Assembly: GCA_021199335.1 (NCBI GenBank)
Contig: JAJQIG010000035.1
Coordinates: 5,418 to 69,417, forward strand
Origin: Oscillospiraceae bacterium
GTDB lineage: Bacteria; Bacillota; Clostridia; Oscillospirales; Ruminococcaceae
Length of the DNA stretch: 64,000 nt
Reading direction: 5' to 3'
The notes under the pieces are model-generated. The model ran no database searches. It had not been told where the DNA came from and saw nothing but the letters and a program-made list of their open reading frames with translations. The translations under genes and the position numbers were made by a program. Of the stretch, positions 43,657 through 51,834 are shown piece by piece. Within the stretch, counting starts at the first letter, position 1, and each line of letters opens with the position of its first letter.

Positions 43657-44826
43657 ATGGTAAAATTTATTGCAAAAAGGTTCATAAAAAACAGCGGCGA
43701 TACAGAGGATAAAAAGGTACGTGAGGATTATTGCGTCCTCGGTGGAGTTTTGGGGGCGATATGCAATATAGTCCTTTTCCTTATAAAGCTTTTTATCGGG
43801 CTTGCAATGAACAGCATAGCGGTTATGTCCGATGCTTTCAACAATCTTTCTGATATGGGGAGCTGTATTGTGGCAATAATCGGGGCGAAGCTGTCGAACC
43901 GCCTGCCCGATAAGGCGCATCCCTACGGCCATGGCAGATTTGAGTATATATCCTCGCTTATTGTATCGTTTATAATAATGCTTGTAGGCTTTGAACTGCT
44001 GAAAGGCTCGTTCGAGAAAATTCGTAACCCCGAGGAAACTGTATTCAGTTTGCCGATGATAATTATACTGGTGTTGTCACTCTCCGTAAAGCTGTGGATG
44101 TATTATACTTATAGTTATATAGGCAAAACAATCAACTCAACGGTTATGAAAGCATCAGCAAGGGACAGCATAAACGATGTTATCTCCACCTCAGCGGTAA
44201 TTGCGGCAACAATCGCAGGGCATTTTCTGCCGTTTGCAATTGACGGATTTGTCGGCTTAATCGTTGCGGTATACATCATCTACGGCGGATATAAAATTGC
44301 AAAGGAAACCATAGACCTGCTGCTCGGAGCGCATCCATCGGAGGAGCTTATCTCGGCAATCGGCGGCGAGGTTATGAGTCATAGCGAGATATGCGGACTG
44401 CATGACCTCATTATCCACGATTACGGTCCGGGAAGAATTTTTGCGTCCGTTCATGCGGAGGTTCCCGACAATTCCGACTTTGTGCATATACATGAAATTA
44501 TCGACAAAATCGAGCATGACATTATGCACGATATGGGCGTTCAGCTTGTTATTCATATGGACCCGATTGCGGTAAATAACGAGCGTGTTGACAGCTTCAA
44601 AAGCCTTATTAACGAAATTGCAAGGGACATTGATGAAAGCTGTAATATCCACGATTTCCGAATAACCGACGGCGAGGATAAAATAAACCTTATTTTCGAT
44701 ATTATTATAAGGGATAAATTTAAACCGCAGGAGAGGGAGGAAATTGTTGAGGAGATAAAACGCCGTGCAACGGAAAAGGATCCTCGGCTTAACCTTGTTG
44801 TAACGATAGATGAGGTGTTTTCATGA
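43657..44826 (+). CDS. Cation diffusion facilitator (CDF) metal transporter
   Basis: 389 residues, six membrane helices and a long cytoplasmic C-terminal domain. Proton-coupled divalent metal export (Zn, Mn, Fe or Co). Metal-site motifs: SDAFNNLSD on helix 2 (about 58-66), HPYGHGRFEY (about 88-97), and DSINDVIST on helix 5 (about 170). The C-terminal part has the ferredoxin-like dimer domain with HDLIIHDYGPGRIFASVHAE, then an extra ~90 residues that may form a second such domain. Ends in ATGA overlap with the YgjP-type gene. Confidence 0.92.
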   Translation: MVKFIAKRFIKNSGDTEDKKVREDYCVLGGVLGAICNIVLFLIKLFIGLAMNSIAVMSDAFNNLSDMGSCIVAIIGAKLSNRLPDKAHPYGHGRFEYISSLIVSFIIMLVGFELLKGSFEKIRNPEETVFSLPMIIILVLSLSVKLWMYYTYSYIGKTINSTVMKASARDSINDVISTSAVIAATIAGHFLPFAIDGFVGLIVAVYIIYGGYKIAKETIDLLLGAHPSEELISAIGGEVMSHSEICGLHDLIIHDYGPGRIFASVHAEVPDNSDFVHIHEIIDKIEHDIMHDMGVQLVIHMDPIAVNNERVDSFKSLINEIARDIDESCNIHDFRITDGEDKINLIFDIIIRDKFKPQEREEIVEEIKRRATEKDPRLNLVVTIDEVFS

Positions 44827-45548
44827 CGGAGGAGCGAACGGTGAGCTGCTGCGGGGAGGCCATAAGCTACTTTTTGACGAGGAAAAACGTCAAAAATGTA
44901 AATATGAGGATAAAGGCGGACGGAACAATTAAAATATCCGCACCGCCAAACGTTCCGCTTCGTTTTATTGAGGATTTTGTCCGTTCGAGATACGGTTTCA
45001 TTAAAAGCAGCATTGAAAGGCTTAATTCGGAGCAAAGGCAGGCTCCGCACGAAACAAAGCCCTCCGATGAAATCTGTGACGGCGGCGGCATTTATTATCT
45101 TGGCGAGAAATATACGGTGAGGTTTCTTTGCGGTGAGGACGACTGCGTATACATAAACGGAAATGAGCTTATTGCGGAATCGTGCGATACCGAAAACACC
45201 GCATTTTCCGCAAGGCTTATAAGAGATTGGCTTTACAACAGGACAGCGGAGCTTTTCAAACGCCTTAACAGCGAGGTTTCGGAGGAATTTCTGCTTAAAT
45301 ACGGCATAAAACCCGCTGCTGTAAAAATGAGGGACATGAAATCACGCTGGGGGAGCTGCCATATTTTGGATGGAACAATTGTTATGAACACAAGGCTCAT
45401 CGCCTATCCCGAAATGTGCGCAAGGTATGTTTTTGCGCATGAATACGCTCATTTTATTGTGCCGAACCACAGTGCGGATTTTTACCGTGTTGTGGAAAAA
45501 ATCATGCCCGACTACAAATATTGGTCGGATAAGCTCAAGGGGGGATAG
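44823..45548 (+). CDS. YgjP-like (DUF45) zinc metallopeptidase-type protein
   Basis: 241 residues. KMRDMKSRWGSC and HEYAHFIVPNHSADFYRVVEK are the DUF45/YgjP signature; the HExxH-like HEYAH gives two zinc-binding His (about residue 206-210). Family function is not settled. Translation is coupled to the CDF transporter by a 4-nt overlap, hinting at a metal-related link. No signal peptide. Confidence 0.88.
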   Translation: MTEERTVSCCGEAISYFLTRKNVKNVNMRIKADGTIKISAPPNVPLRFIEDFVRSRYGFIKSSIERLNSEQRQAPHETKPSDEICDGGGIYYLGEKYTVRFLCGEDDCVYINGNELIAESCDTENTAFSARLIRDWLYNRTAELFKRLNSEVSEEFLLKYGIKPAAVKMRDMKSRWGSCHILDGTIVMNTRLIAYPEMCARYVFAHEYAHFIVPNHSADFYRVVEKIMPDYKYWSDKLKGG

Positions 45549-45571
45549 GGCTGAGTTAATATGATGCAGGT

Positions 45572-45676
45572 ATAACTCACGACTGATGTCCACCGATTCT
45601 TCAGGCGGGGGAGCATACGGTCGAAACCCCTAAGGGGCTGCGTTCGTTGAATGACGGGGCGATGCCCCTTATTGAA
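45572..45676 (+). repeat. Dispersed intergenic palindromic repeat, copy at 45.6 kb
   Basis: The 49-nt segment 45572-45620 (ATAACTCACGACTGATGTCC ... GGGGGAGCATACGG) matches 62026-62074 at about 42 of 49 positions. Both continue into AACCCCTAAGGGGCT and CGTTCGTTGAATG. The last 26 bp (45651-45676) equal 18384-18409. Contains GC-rich hairpins and no open frame of note. Confidence 0.8.
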
Positions 45677-45706
45677 TGTTAAAGGATGTTTATGGAGGGA
45701 GCTTTT

Positions 45707-46912
45707 ATGGAAACATTTAATATTTTTAAAGACCTGGCGTTGGTTATATTTGCGGCTGAATTATTCGGTCTGCTTTCAAAAAAATGCAAAGCGCCGCAGG
45801 TTGTCGGGCAAATTATTGCGGGGCTTCTTATTGGCCCTGCCGTTCTGAACCTTGTCGGTTCATCGGATTTCCTTAACCAAATGGCTGAAATCGGAGTTGT
45901 TCTTCTGATGTTTTCAGCGGGGCTTGAAACCGATCTTAGGGAGCTTATTAAAACAGGTCCGCTTGCCCTGCTTGTAGCCTGTGCGGGGGTGCTTGTTCCT
46001 CTGGTTGGCGGTTCTCTGCTTGCGGGATTTTTTATGTACGGCGGTTTGCCCGAAATTGGCTCGGCTGAATTTTTCAGGGCGCTTTTCATCGGCACAATTA
46101 TGACTGCAACATCCGTTACAATTACGGTTCAAACCCTGCGTGAGCTTGGTAAGCTCAAGGGAAAAATCGGCACTCTCATTCTAAGCGCCGCAATTATAGA
46201 CGATGTTATCGGCATTATTGTGCTTACATTTGTAATAAGCCTTTCGGGAGGGGAAAATTCCGCAAACAACAGCATTGGCAAGGTTCTTATTCAGATTCTG
46301 CTTTTCTTTGTTGTTGTAATCGGCGCAGGAATTCTCGTTTACAAGCTGTTTAAGCTTCTCGATAAAAGATACCCGCACAGAAGGAGAATCCCCATTTTCG
46401 GGCTTGCCTTTGCGATGATACTTTCCTTTTGCGCAGAGGAATTTTTCGGAATTGCCGATATTACGGGCGCATATGCTGCGGGAATTATCCTCAGCAGCTT
46501 AAAGGACAGCGATTATGTTGCGCAAAAAATGGATATAAGCTCCTATATGATTTTCGGGCCGATTTTCTTCGTTAACATCGGCTTAAAAACAAGCTTTGAT
46601 GATATGACATCGGAGCTGCTTATCTTCTCGATTTTGTTCGTCATAGTTGCGCTTGTTACAAAAATTATCGGCTGCGGAATTGTCGCAAGGCTTGCCAAAA
46701 ACAGCTGGAAGGACAGCTTAAAGGTCGGTGTGGGAATGATGACCCGAGGTGAGGTTGCGCTTATTGTTGCATCAAAGGGTTTAAGCGCAGGGCTTATGGA
46801 TCAGAAATATTTCGTTGCGGTTATTCTTCTGATTATATGCTCATCAATAACGACTCCAATCATAATGAAGCTGCTTTACAGGAACGAAACCGAGGTTACA
46901 GCAGTGTCATAA
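45707..46912 (+). CDS. CPA2-type cation/proton antiporter (KefB-like)
   Basis: 401 residues from ATG 45707, 6 nt after GGAGGGA; the ATG at 45692 lies within that site. About 12-13 membrane helices. QVVGQIIAGLLIGP, MAEIGVVLLMFSAGLETDL and GTIMTATSVTITVQTLRELG are Na+/H+ exchanger (PF00999) blocks, with SAAIIDDVIGIIVLT carrying the DD transport motif. No TrkA-N or TrkA-C regulatory domain follows, so it is a bare transporter. Substrate Na+ or K+ is not decided. Confidence 0.9.
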   Translation: METFNIFKDLALVIFAAELFGLLSKKCKAPQVVGQIIAGLLIGPAVLNLVGSSDFLNQMAEIGVVLLMFSAGLETDLRELIKTGPLALLVACAGVLVPLVGGSLLAGFFMYGGLPEIGSAEFFRALFIGTIMTATSVTITVQTLRELGKLKGKIGTLILSAAIIDDVIGIIVLTFVISLSGGENSANNSIGKVLIQILLFFVVVIGAGILVYKLFKLLDKRYPHRRRIPIFGLAFAMILSFCAEEFFGIADITGAYAAGIILSSLKDSDYVAQKMDISSYMIFGPIFFVNIGLKTSFDDMTSELLIFSILFVIVALVTKIIGCGIVARLAKNSWKDSLKVGVGMMTRGEVALIVASKGLSAGLMDQKYFVAVILLIICSSITTPIIMKLLYRNETEVTAVS

Positions 46913-46917
46913 AAAAG

Positions 46918-46955
46918 AATTCGCCGTATCGCAAAATGATACGGCGAATTTTTAT
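46918..46955. terminator. Bidirectional terminator between the antiporter and the small-peptide unit
   Basis: AATTCGCCGTATC (46918-46930) pairs with GATACGGCGAATT (46938-46950). TTTTTA follows on the plus strand and the A run at 46911-46916 gives T's on the minus strand. Confidence 0.93.
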
Positions 46956-47007
46956 GTCAATATCAGCTTTTTAGGTCGATATTAAGGTCATTCGGAAATT
47001 CCTTTCC

Positions 47008-47079
47008 TTAGCAGCCAAAGCTTCCGAAGCATCTTGAAATGTAGGAAATGAGCTGTGAACAGATATTGCTAAAACACAT
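47008..47079 (-). CDS. 23-residue cysteine-rich peptide
   Basis: ATG at 47079, stop TAA at 47010-47008. The peptide is MCFSNICSQLISYISRCFGS plus FGC, with Cys at 2, 7, 17 and 23 and an amphipathic middle. A perfect AAAAGGAGGT (47097-47088) lies 8 nt before the start. It has its own consensus promoter (47270-47242), ~155 nt leader and terminator (46950-46918), so it is the only coding candidate of a complete transcription unit. I know no homolog. It could be a toxin-like membrane peptide, a signal peptide, a leader peptide, or the coding part of a dual-function RNA. The remainder of 46951-47335 is its leader and trailer. Confidence 0.6.
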   Translation of the reverse strand: MCFSNICSQLISYISRCFGSFGC

Positions 47080-47191
47080 TTCTATGTACCTCCTTTTCAA
47101 CCAAACAGCTTTTGAATTGTGGGAAAGCCGCATATGTAACGTAGCCTTGTCCTAATTCAAGCGGTTTGTATCTGTATTTCCGCAAAGCCGT

Positions 47192-47238
47192 CGGTTACAA
47201 AGCGATTAACATGATTACACAACGGTTAACGGATTAAC
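47192..47238 (-). promoter_or_regulatory. Possible operator repeats in the peptide gene leader
   Basis: CGGTTACAAAGCGATTAAC (47192-47210) and CGGTTAACGGATTAAC (47223-47238) are related direct repeats just downstream of the -10, covering the expected start of transcription. Confidence 0.4.
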
Positions 47239-47241
47239 TAT

Positions 47242-47270
47242 ATTATAACAGACTTATTACAAAATTTCAA
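47242..47270 (-). promoter_or_regulatory. Promoter of the 23-residue peptide unit
   Basis: Minus-strand TTGAAA (47270-47265), 17 bp, TATAAT (47247-47242). Confidence 0.82.
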
Positions 47271-47304
47271 GCTGTAAGTTATGGAAGCAAAAATGGGAAA
47301 TCCC

Positions 47305-47367
47305 CTCTCCGTGCAGTGCGCACATGGAGGGGGATAAAAAGCCGCAAGGGGTCGCGCTTTTCGGCTT
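47305..47367 (-). terminator. Terminator region of the zinc-ribbon gene
   Basis: Minus strand: AAGCCG (47367-47362) pairs with CGGCTT (47344-47339), followed by TTTTTA. A second GC-rich hairpin with CCCC/GGGG arms (47305-47336) lies directly behind. Confidence 0.65.
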
Positions 47368-47372
47368 GATAC

Positions 47373-47861
47373 TCAGATATAGAGGTTTTCCTCGCTGTCG
47401 TCATCGGAATCATCAGCTGTTGCCGTGGGTTCCTCGGCAGTGGTTTCCTCAACAACAACCTCATCTGCGGAAACTGTTTCGGCTTCATCGCTGACAGGCT
47501 GCGGTTTTTCAAGCACAGAACCGCATTTTGGGCAGAAATTGCTTTCTATTGGGCATTCGGCACCGCAGGCTGCGCAGAGTACAGAGCCTTTAATCGAAAG
47601 AAGCTGCGCTTTCATTTCCGTGATGGCATCCATAGCGGCGGTAATGCTGTTAACAGCTTCGGCAACCTCATCATCGGGGTTGGATTTATAAGTTTCATAA
47701 TAGAATTTACCAAGAATTGCATAATTCTCACTGATTGTATGCTCAGAGGACACAATTTTGGCATTAAGCTTAGCGGACTCGCTTACCTGCTTTGTCTTTT
47801 CGGTTACGGCTTTACCTGCGCCGGTAAGGTTTTTGCTTATTTTTTCAAATACATCATTCAT
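47373..47861 (-). CDS. Zinc-ribbon protein with helical N-terminus
   Basis: 162 residues from ATG 47861, 7 nt after AAGGAGGA; the longer frame to 47933 would start inside its own promoter leader. Residues 1-~90 are helical and charged (VFEKISKNLTGAGKAVTEKT, KLNAKIVSSEHTISENYAILGKFYYE), a pattern frequent in small Firmicutes zinc-ribbon proteins. CAACGAECPIESNFCPKCGS is a four-Cys ribbon (about 98-117). The last 45 residues are Glu/Asp/Thr-rich. No membrane helix. Function unknown; driven by the palindromic promoter just upstream. Confidence 0.82.
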   Translation of the reverse strand: MNDVFEKISKNLTGAGKAVTEKTKQVSESAKLNAKIVSSEHTISENYAILGKFYYETYKSNPDDEVAEAVNSITAAMDAITEMKAQLLSIKGSVLCAACGAECPIESNFCPKCGSVLEKPQPVSDEAETVSADEVVVEETTAEEPTATADDSDDDSEENLYI

Positions 47862-47926
47862 GGTGAAATCCTCCTTTTTGTAATAAACGGTCAATTGCAG
47901 GGTGACCAATGGTTTACCTACTATGC

Positions 47927-47967
47927 TTGACATTTAATATTATATCTCATATAATATTAAATGTCAA
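47927..47967. promoter_or_regulatory. Perfect 41-bp palindrome containing mirrored consensus promoters
   Basis: Arms of 19 bp (47927-47945 and 47949-47967) are exact reverse complements around a 3-bp centre. Minus strand: TTGACA (47967-47962), 17 bp, TATAAT (47944-47939), driving the zinc-ribbon gene. Plus strand, by symmetry: TTGACA (47927-47932), 17 bp, TATAAT (47950-47955), pointing antisense into the phosphorylase gene. The phosphorylase stop codon TGA (47966-47964) lies inside the minus-strand -35 box. Confidence 0.88.
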
Positions 47968-49283
47968 TACCCTTTTATAATTTTTATTACATTTTTACCT
48001 GAAAAATTCCTTTTTTCCGAAATTCCGCTTTCAATTTTAACAACCGAAGCAAATTCTTCCGCAAGCTCTTCCAAATTGCTCCTTGACGATGTATACAAAA
48101 CGGCGATTCTTTCTCCCTTTTTGACCTTATCACCAACGGTTTTATCGAAAACTATGCCTGCGGAGGGGTCTATCTCCGCATCCTTTGTTGTTCGGCCCGC
48201 TCCGAGCTTAAGAGAAACAATGCCGACTCTTTCGCAGCTGATTTCGCTTATAACTCCGTCGCTCGGCGCAAATATTTCCTTCGAGCGTTCGGCGCTTCCA
48301 AAGAGGGAGTAGTCGTCGATAACGTTTGGGTTTCCTCCCTGAAGCGCAATCATCTCCCGCAGCCTTTCAAGGGCTTTACCCGAGAAAACGGCGTCCTCCG
48401 CCATTGCCATGCATTCCTCATCGCTGCCCTTTTCGGCGAGGGAAAGCATCTGTGCGGCAAGCGTGAGGGAAACCTCCGCCAAGTCGGCGGGAGCGTTGCC
48501 CTTTAGGGCTTCTATCGCTTCGATAACCTCAAGCGAATTTCCCACGGTGCGGCCAAGGGGTTTGTTCATATCGGTAATAACCGCCGTGCATTTTTTTCCC
48601 GCAAGCTGCCCTACACGGACCATTGCGTTCGCAAGCCTTTCCGAATCGGCAAGGGTTTTCATAAATGCGCCATCGCCCGTTTTAACGTCAAGGACGATGC
48701 CCTTTGCGCCTGTTGCGAGCTTCTTGCTCATTATCGAGGAGCAAATCAGCGGAATGCTGTCAACGGTTGCGGTTGCGTTTCTAAGGGCGTAAAGCTTTTT
48801 ATCGGCGGGAACGAGCGAGCCTGTTTGACCCGCAACGGCGAAGCCCGCTTTCTTCACTATCGATATAAATTTCTCATAAGGCAGGGCAGTATTAAAGCCG
48901 GGGATTGATTCAAGCTTATCTATCGTTCCGCCCGTATGACCAAGACCTCTTCCCGACATTTTGGGGACATAAATTCCGCAGGCGGCAGCAATCGGCGCTG
49001 CGATAAGCGTTGTTTTGTCGCCCACGCCGCCCGTGCTGTGTTTATCAGCGCAGAAGCCGTCAATGTTAGGGGTTTGCATTTCGCCCGAGCGTGCCATAGC
49101 CATTGTAAGGTCGGCGGTTTCCCTATCGGACAAAGAAGAAAAGCATACCGCCATAAGCCAAGCGGAAGCCTGATAATCGGGGATGCTGCCGGAAACATAT
49201 CCGGCAACAAACCAATTGATTTCTTCCTCCGTAAGCTCTGCGCCATGCTTTTTCTTTTCTATAAGCTCATACATTGTAATCAT
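47964..49283 (-). CDS. pdp: Pyrimidine-nucleoside phosphorylase (or thymidine phosphorylase)
   Basis: 439 residues. Cleaves uridine/thymidine with phosphate to base and (deoxy)ribose-1-phosphate. KHSTGGVGDKTT (81-92) binds phosphate; SGRGLGHTGGTIDKLE (about 109-124) is the family signature; a C-terminal beta domain follows. The ATG at 49283 overlaps the stop of the SpoIID-type gene as ATGA, so it is translated as part of the sortase operon although its role is metabolic. Length and the C-terminal part fit Firmicutes Pdp better than the DeoA subgroup, but the sequence alone does not settle specificity. Confidence 0.93.
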   Translation of the reverse strand: MITMYELIEKKKHGAELTEEEINWFVAGYVSGSIPDYQASAWLMAVCFSSLSDRETADLTMAMARSGEMQTPNIDGFCADKHSTGGVGDKTTLIAAPIAAACGIYVPKMSGRGLGHTGGTIDKLESIPGFNTALPYEKFISIVKKAGFAVAGQTGSLVPADKKLYALRNATATVDSIPLICSSIMSKKLATGAKGIVLDVKTGDGAFMKTLADSERLANAMVRVGQLAGKKCTAVITDMNKPLGRTVGNSLEVIEAIEALKGNAPADLAEVSLTLAAQMLSLAEKGSDEECMAMAEDAVFSGKALERLREMIALQGGNPNVIDDYSLFGSAERSKEIFAPSDGVISEISCERVGIVSLKLGAGRTTKDAEIDPSAGIVFDKTVGDKVKKGERIAVLYTSSRSNLEELAEEFASVVKIESGISEKRNFSGKNVIKIIKGY

Positions 49284-50746
49284 AATACATCTATTCCCGT
49301 ATAATAATACTTCAGTATCTGATCATAGGTATAACCCTTTTTGGCGAGGATATTCGCGCCGTTCTGGCTCATTCCGACTCCGTGGCCCCAACCGTATGTA
49401 GTGAAGATAAAGTATCCGTCCGATGAGTAGGAAATATCGAAGCTTGTGCTTTTAAGCTGATAATTAAGGATAGTTTCACGAAGCTTTCTGCCTGTGATTG
49501 TAGTTTGCCCGTCAACATTGATTTTGGAAACGTAGTTGCCATCGATATACTCGGTGACTGTGAACCAATTTTCGGGGTTATCGGAGAGGGTTATTCCAAG
49601 ATATTTTTCAATTGCCGAACGGATGGAGCTTTCGGAGAATTTCGTTTGAACTCCGTAATTCGGGTCGCTTTCCGCATCAAACGGGCAGGCAACGCTTGTA
49701 AGGTAGGGGATTTTTCCGCCCCAAACATTTTCCGATGAAGCCGTATAGCCCGATGAGGACGCCATATAAACGGTTTGGGCAACCTCGCCGTTGTAATAAC
49801 AGCATTTGCCCCAAACGGAGGAAACGAGGTCAACGATTCTCTGCGGGGGATTGCTTTTAACGAGAACCGATGGAGTAAGCCCGTTTACGTTGTGGTATTT
49901 TACATAGGAATACGCCGCAACAGCCTGAGCCTTTATTGCTTCATCGCTGAAATAGCTTGAAATTTCGTTATTGACAATCATGCAGACAAGCTCGAACGCA
50001 TCGGTTGTATGTACAGAACCGTTATATTTCGCCGTAAAGGTTTCGGAGGTTGAAACGGCGGCTTGCGTTGTTTCCGCGGCAGGCTCCGTAACAGCGGTTG
50101 TAACGGTTGTTTCGGTGTAAGCGACCGTATCGATGGTAATAATAATATCGCTTTCGGGGACGGAGGGTATATCGGCGGTATCGGTGACCTTCTCCTCCTC
50201 CTCGGGATCCTCGATTATGTATAAAGCAAGCTCATCATCGGAGATTTCCTCCTCCTCGGGGACGGTTGTGGATACAGGCTCGTCCTCAATTTCCTCCGTG
50301 ATTTCCGAATCAAGCTTTGAAAGGAGCTTGTCGGCGGCGCTGTCGTCGGCAAGAACATTGTTCCCGTCAGCGGAATTCTCGTCCCATGCAAGCTCATCGT
50401 CGGCTTCGTTCGGGCTGTTATCGGGCAGGGAAGCGTCGTCGCCCTCCTCGGCTTCGATTCCGCCCGTAGGAAGGCTTACTGCCTTTATCTGCTCGTTCTC
50501 CTTATCAAGGGCATTTACAGCGGCTTCGGCTGAGCTTCTGTCGGGCAGGATGGGTTCTTCCGCAACCGCCGCCTTTGTTGCTTCGCCTATTTCCTCTCCC
50601 GTTGATACGTCCGTTTCGGTGGAGTAATAATACTCCATGGAAATCGGTTCATCATCGACATCCTCGACCATGCAAAAGGCAAAGGAGTAGAACGTACCCA
50701 CAAGGAGCAGGGCGGCTATACCGCTGAGAACAGTTCTCGTTTTCAT
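49280..50746 (-). CDS. Exported SpoIID/LytB-domain protein with acidic linker
   Basis: 488 residues. N-terminal signal-anchor (6-27, VLSGIAALLLVGTFYSFAF), then ~210 residues of Glu/Asp/Thr-rich low-complexity sequence, then an SpoIID domain (~240-488). MIVNNEISSYFSDEAIKAQA carries the catalytic-type Glu (about 270). The end GWGHGVGMSQNGANILAKKG and YDQILKYYYTG is the classical SpoIID/LytB C-terminus. SpoIID itself is a lytic transglycosylase of engulfment; here the gene sits in the sortase operon, 26 nt after the last sortase. A wall-remodelling role alongside surface-protein attachment seems more likely than sporulation. Translation is coupled to pdp downstream. Confidence 0.88.
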   Translation of the reverse strand: MKTRTVLSGIAALLLVGTFYSFAFCMVEDVDDEPISMEYYYSTETDVSTGEEIGEATKAAVAEEPILPDRSSAEAAVNALDKENEQIKAVSLPTGGIEAEEGDDASLPDNSPNEADDELAWDENSADGNNVLADDSAADKLLSKLDSEITEEIEDEPVSTTVPEEEEISDDELALYIIEDPEEEEKVTDTADIPSVPESDIIITIDTVAYTETTVTTAVTEPAAETTQAAVSTSETFTAKYNGSVHTTDAFELVCMIVNNEISSYFSDEAIKAQAVAAYSYVKYHNVNGLTPSVLVKSNPPQRIVDLVSSVWGKCCYYNGEVAQTVYMASSSGYTASSENVWGGKIPYLTSVACPFDAESDPNYGVQTKFSESSIRSAIEKYLGITLSDNPENWFTVTEYIDGNYVSKINVDGQTTITGRKLRETILNYQLKSTSFDISYSSDGYFIFTTYGWGHGVGMSQNGANILAKKGYTYDQILKYYYTGIDVL

Positions 50747-50772
50747 ACAAATTTCCTTTCAATGTCTTTTTT

Positions 50773-51813
50773 TTATTGCTCTACATATGAGCCGCCGTTA
50801 TACTTGTAATAAACAGCAGGCCACTTTGGATTGGAATTTACGGTAAAATTCGATGTGTCAATATTATCGGTGGTTTCTCCGCTGCGGAGCTTTCTTGCTA
50901 CGATAACATGGCGAGAGGGTTCCCACTCATACGAGCAGGTGGAGAGGGTAAGGAACTTGTCTGTTTCGTCAATGTCTATGCCTGTAATGAAATGGCTTCG
51001 TTCGGTGATTTCCTTTTTAAAGCTTTCAAAGGTATAATCCCCCTCGTCGCTGAAGTTAATGAAGTTGTTGTAATCGAAAACGTTGCCGTCGTCATGCTCC
51101 GGCTCGGTGTTTACAACGAAGGATGACACAATGACATAGGTTCCGCTTTCGTAGATATTATCAAAGTAGATAAAGGGATTTTTAAGCCAGTATTTATAAT
51201 CCCATTTGTAATAGTCAAGGTTGCCGAACATTGTTCCGTCACGCTGGTTATGACCGTAGAGGATAATGTTATCGCTTTGGAGGTCGGAATAATCGCTGAC
51301 GTTGTTTCGATAATCGGCGAAGATTGTTCCGCATGAGCGGTTCTGGCTGTAGAAATTATGGTCAAGGTAATAATCGTTGTCGGTGGTCTGAACGACTGCT
51401 TCGCTCAGTACATCGGGGATATAAAGGTAACCCACATAGTCCGCATTTATCGCAAGCATTTCCTCCGCTGCGGCGGAAACGACAAGGGGCTTTCTTTCCT
51501 CCGCCGATGCCGAAGCCTCGGACTGCCCGTCCGTATCGGATGCATCGGAAGTCATGCTGTCCTTAACGGCATTGTTGTATATAACCCTTATATTGTTATT
51601 ATTCTGTTTTGCTTCAAACTGCTGATAAAAGTATACAGCCAAAATAGCTATGCAGACGATAAGTACAACCATTGAAACAAGAGAAATTACCTTGCTTGTT
51701 ATCTCCTTGCGGGAATCGCCCTTGTGGGGGATAAACGCTTCGGAGAAGCTTTTTTTCTTTTTCTTGGTTTTCTTAAAATGCTGCGGCTTTTTTGCTTCAT
51801 CGGCAATTGCCAT
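50773..51813 (-). CDS. Class B sortase (fourth of four in tandem)
   Basis: 346 residues. Basic N-terminus KKTKKKKKSF, a FIPHKGDSRKEITSKV motif, one membrane helix (~45-65), a Ser/Asp linker and the sortase barrel. Catalytic His in LYGHNQRDGTMFGNL (about 188), Cys in STCSYEWEPSR (about 293) with the Arg eight residues later. The helical insertion between strands marks class B. Anchors or polymerises surface proteins by transpeptidation. AAAAGGAG precedes the ATG. The TCSYEWE sequence differs from TCSNEFE of its siblings, so substrate choice may differ. Confidence 0.92.
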   Translation of the reverse strand: MAIADEAKKPQHFKKTKKKKKSFSEAFIPHKGDSRKEITSKVISLVSMVVLIVCIAILAVYFYQQFEAKQNNNNIRVIYNNAVKDSMTSDASDTDGQSEASASAEERKPLVVSAAAEEMLAINADYVGYLYIPDVLSEAVVQTTDNDYYLDHNFYSQNRSCGTIFADYRNNVSDYSDLQSDNIILYGHNQRDGTMFGNLDYYKWDYKYWLKNPFIYFDNIYESGTYVIVSSFVVNTEPEHDDGNVFDYNNFINFSDEGDYTFESFKKEITERSHFITGIDIDETDKFLTLSTCSYEWEPSRHVIVARKLRSGETTDNIDTSNFTVNSNPKWPAVYYKYNGGSYVEQ

Positions 51814-51834
51814 GTATAAAAACTCCTTTTGGTT

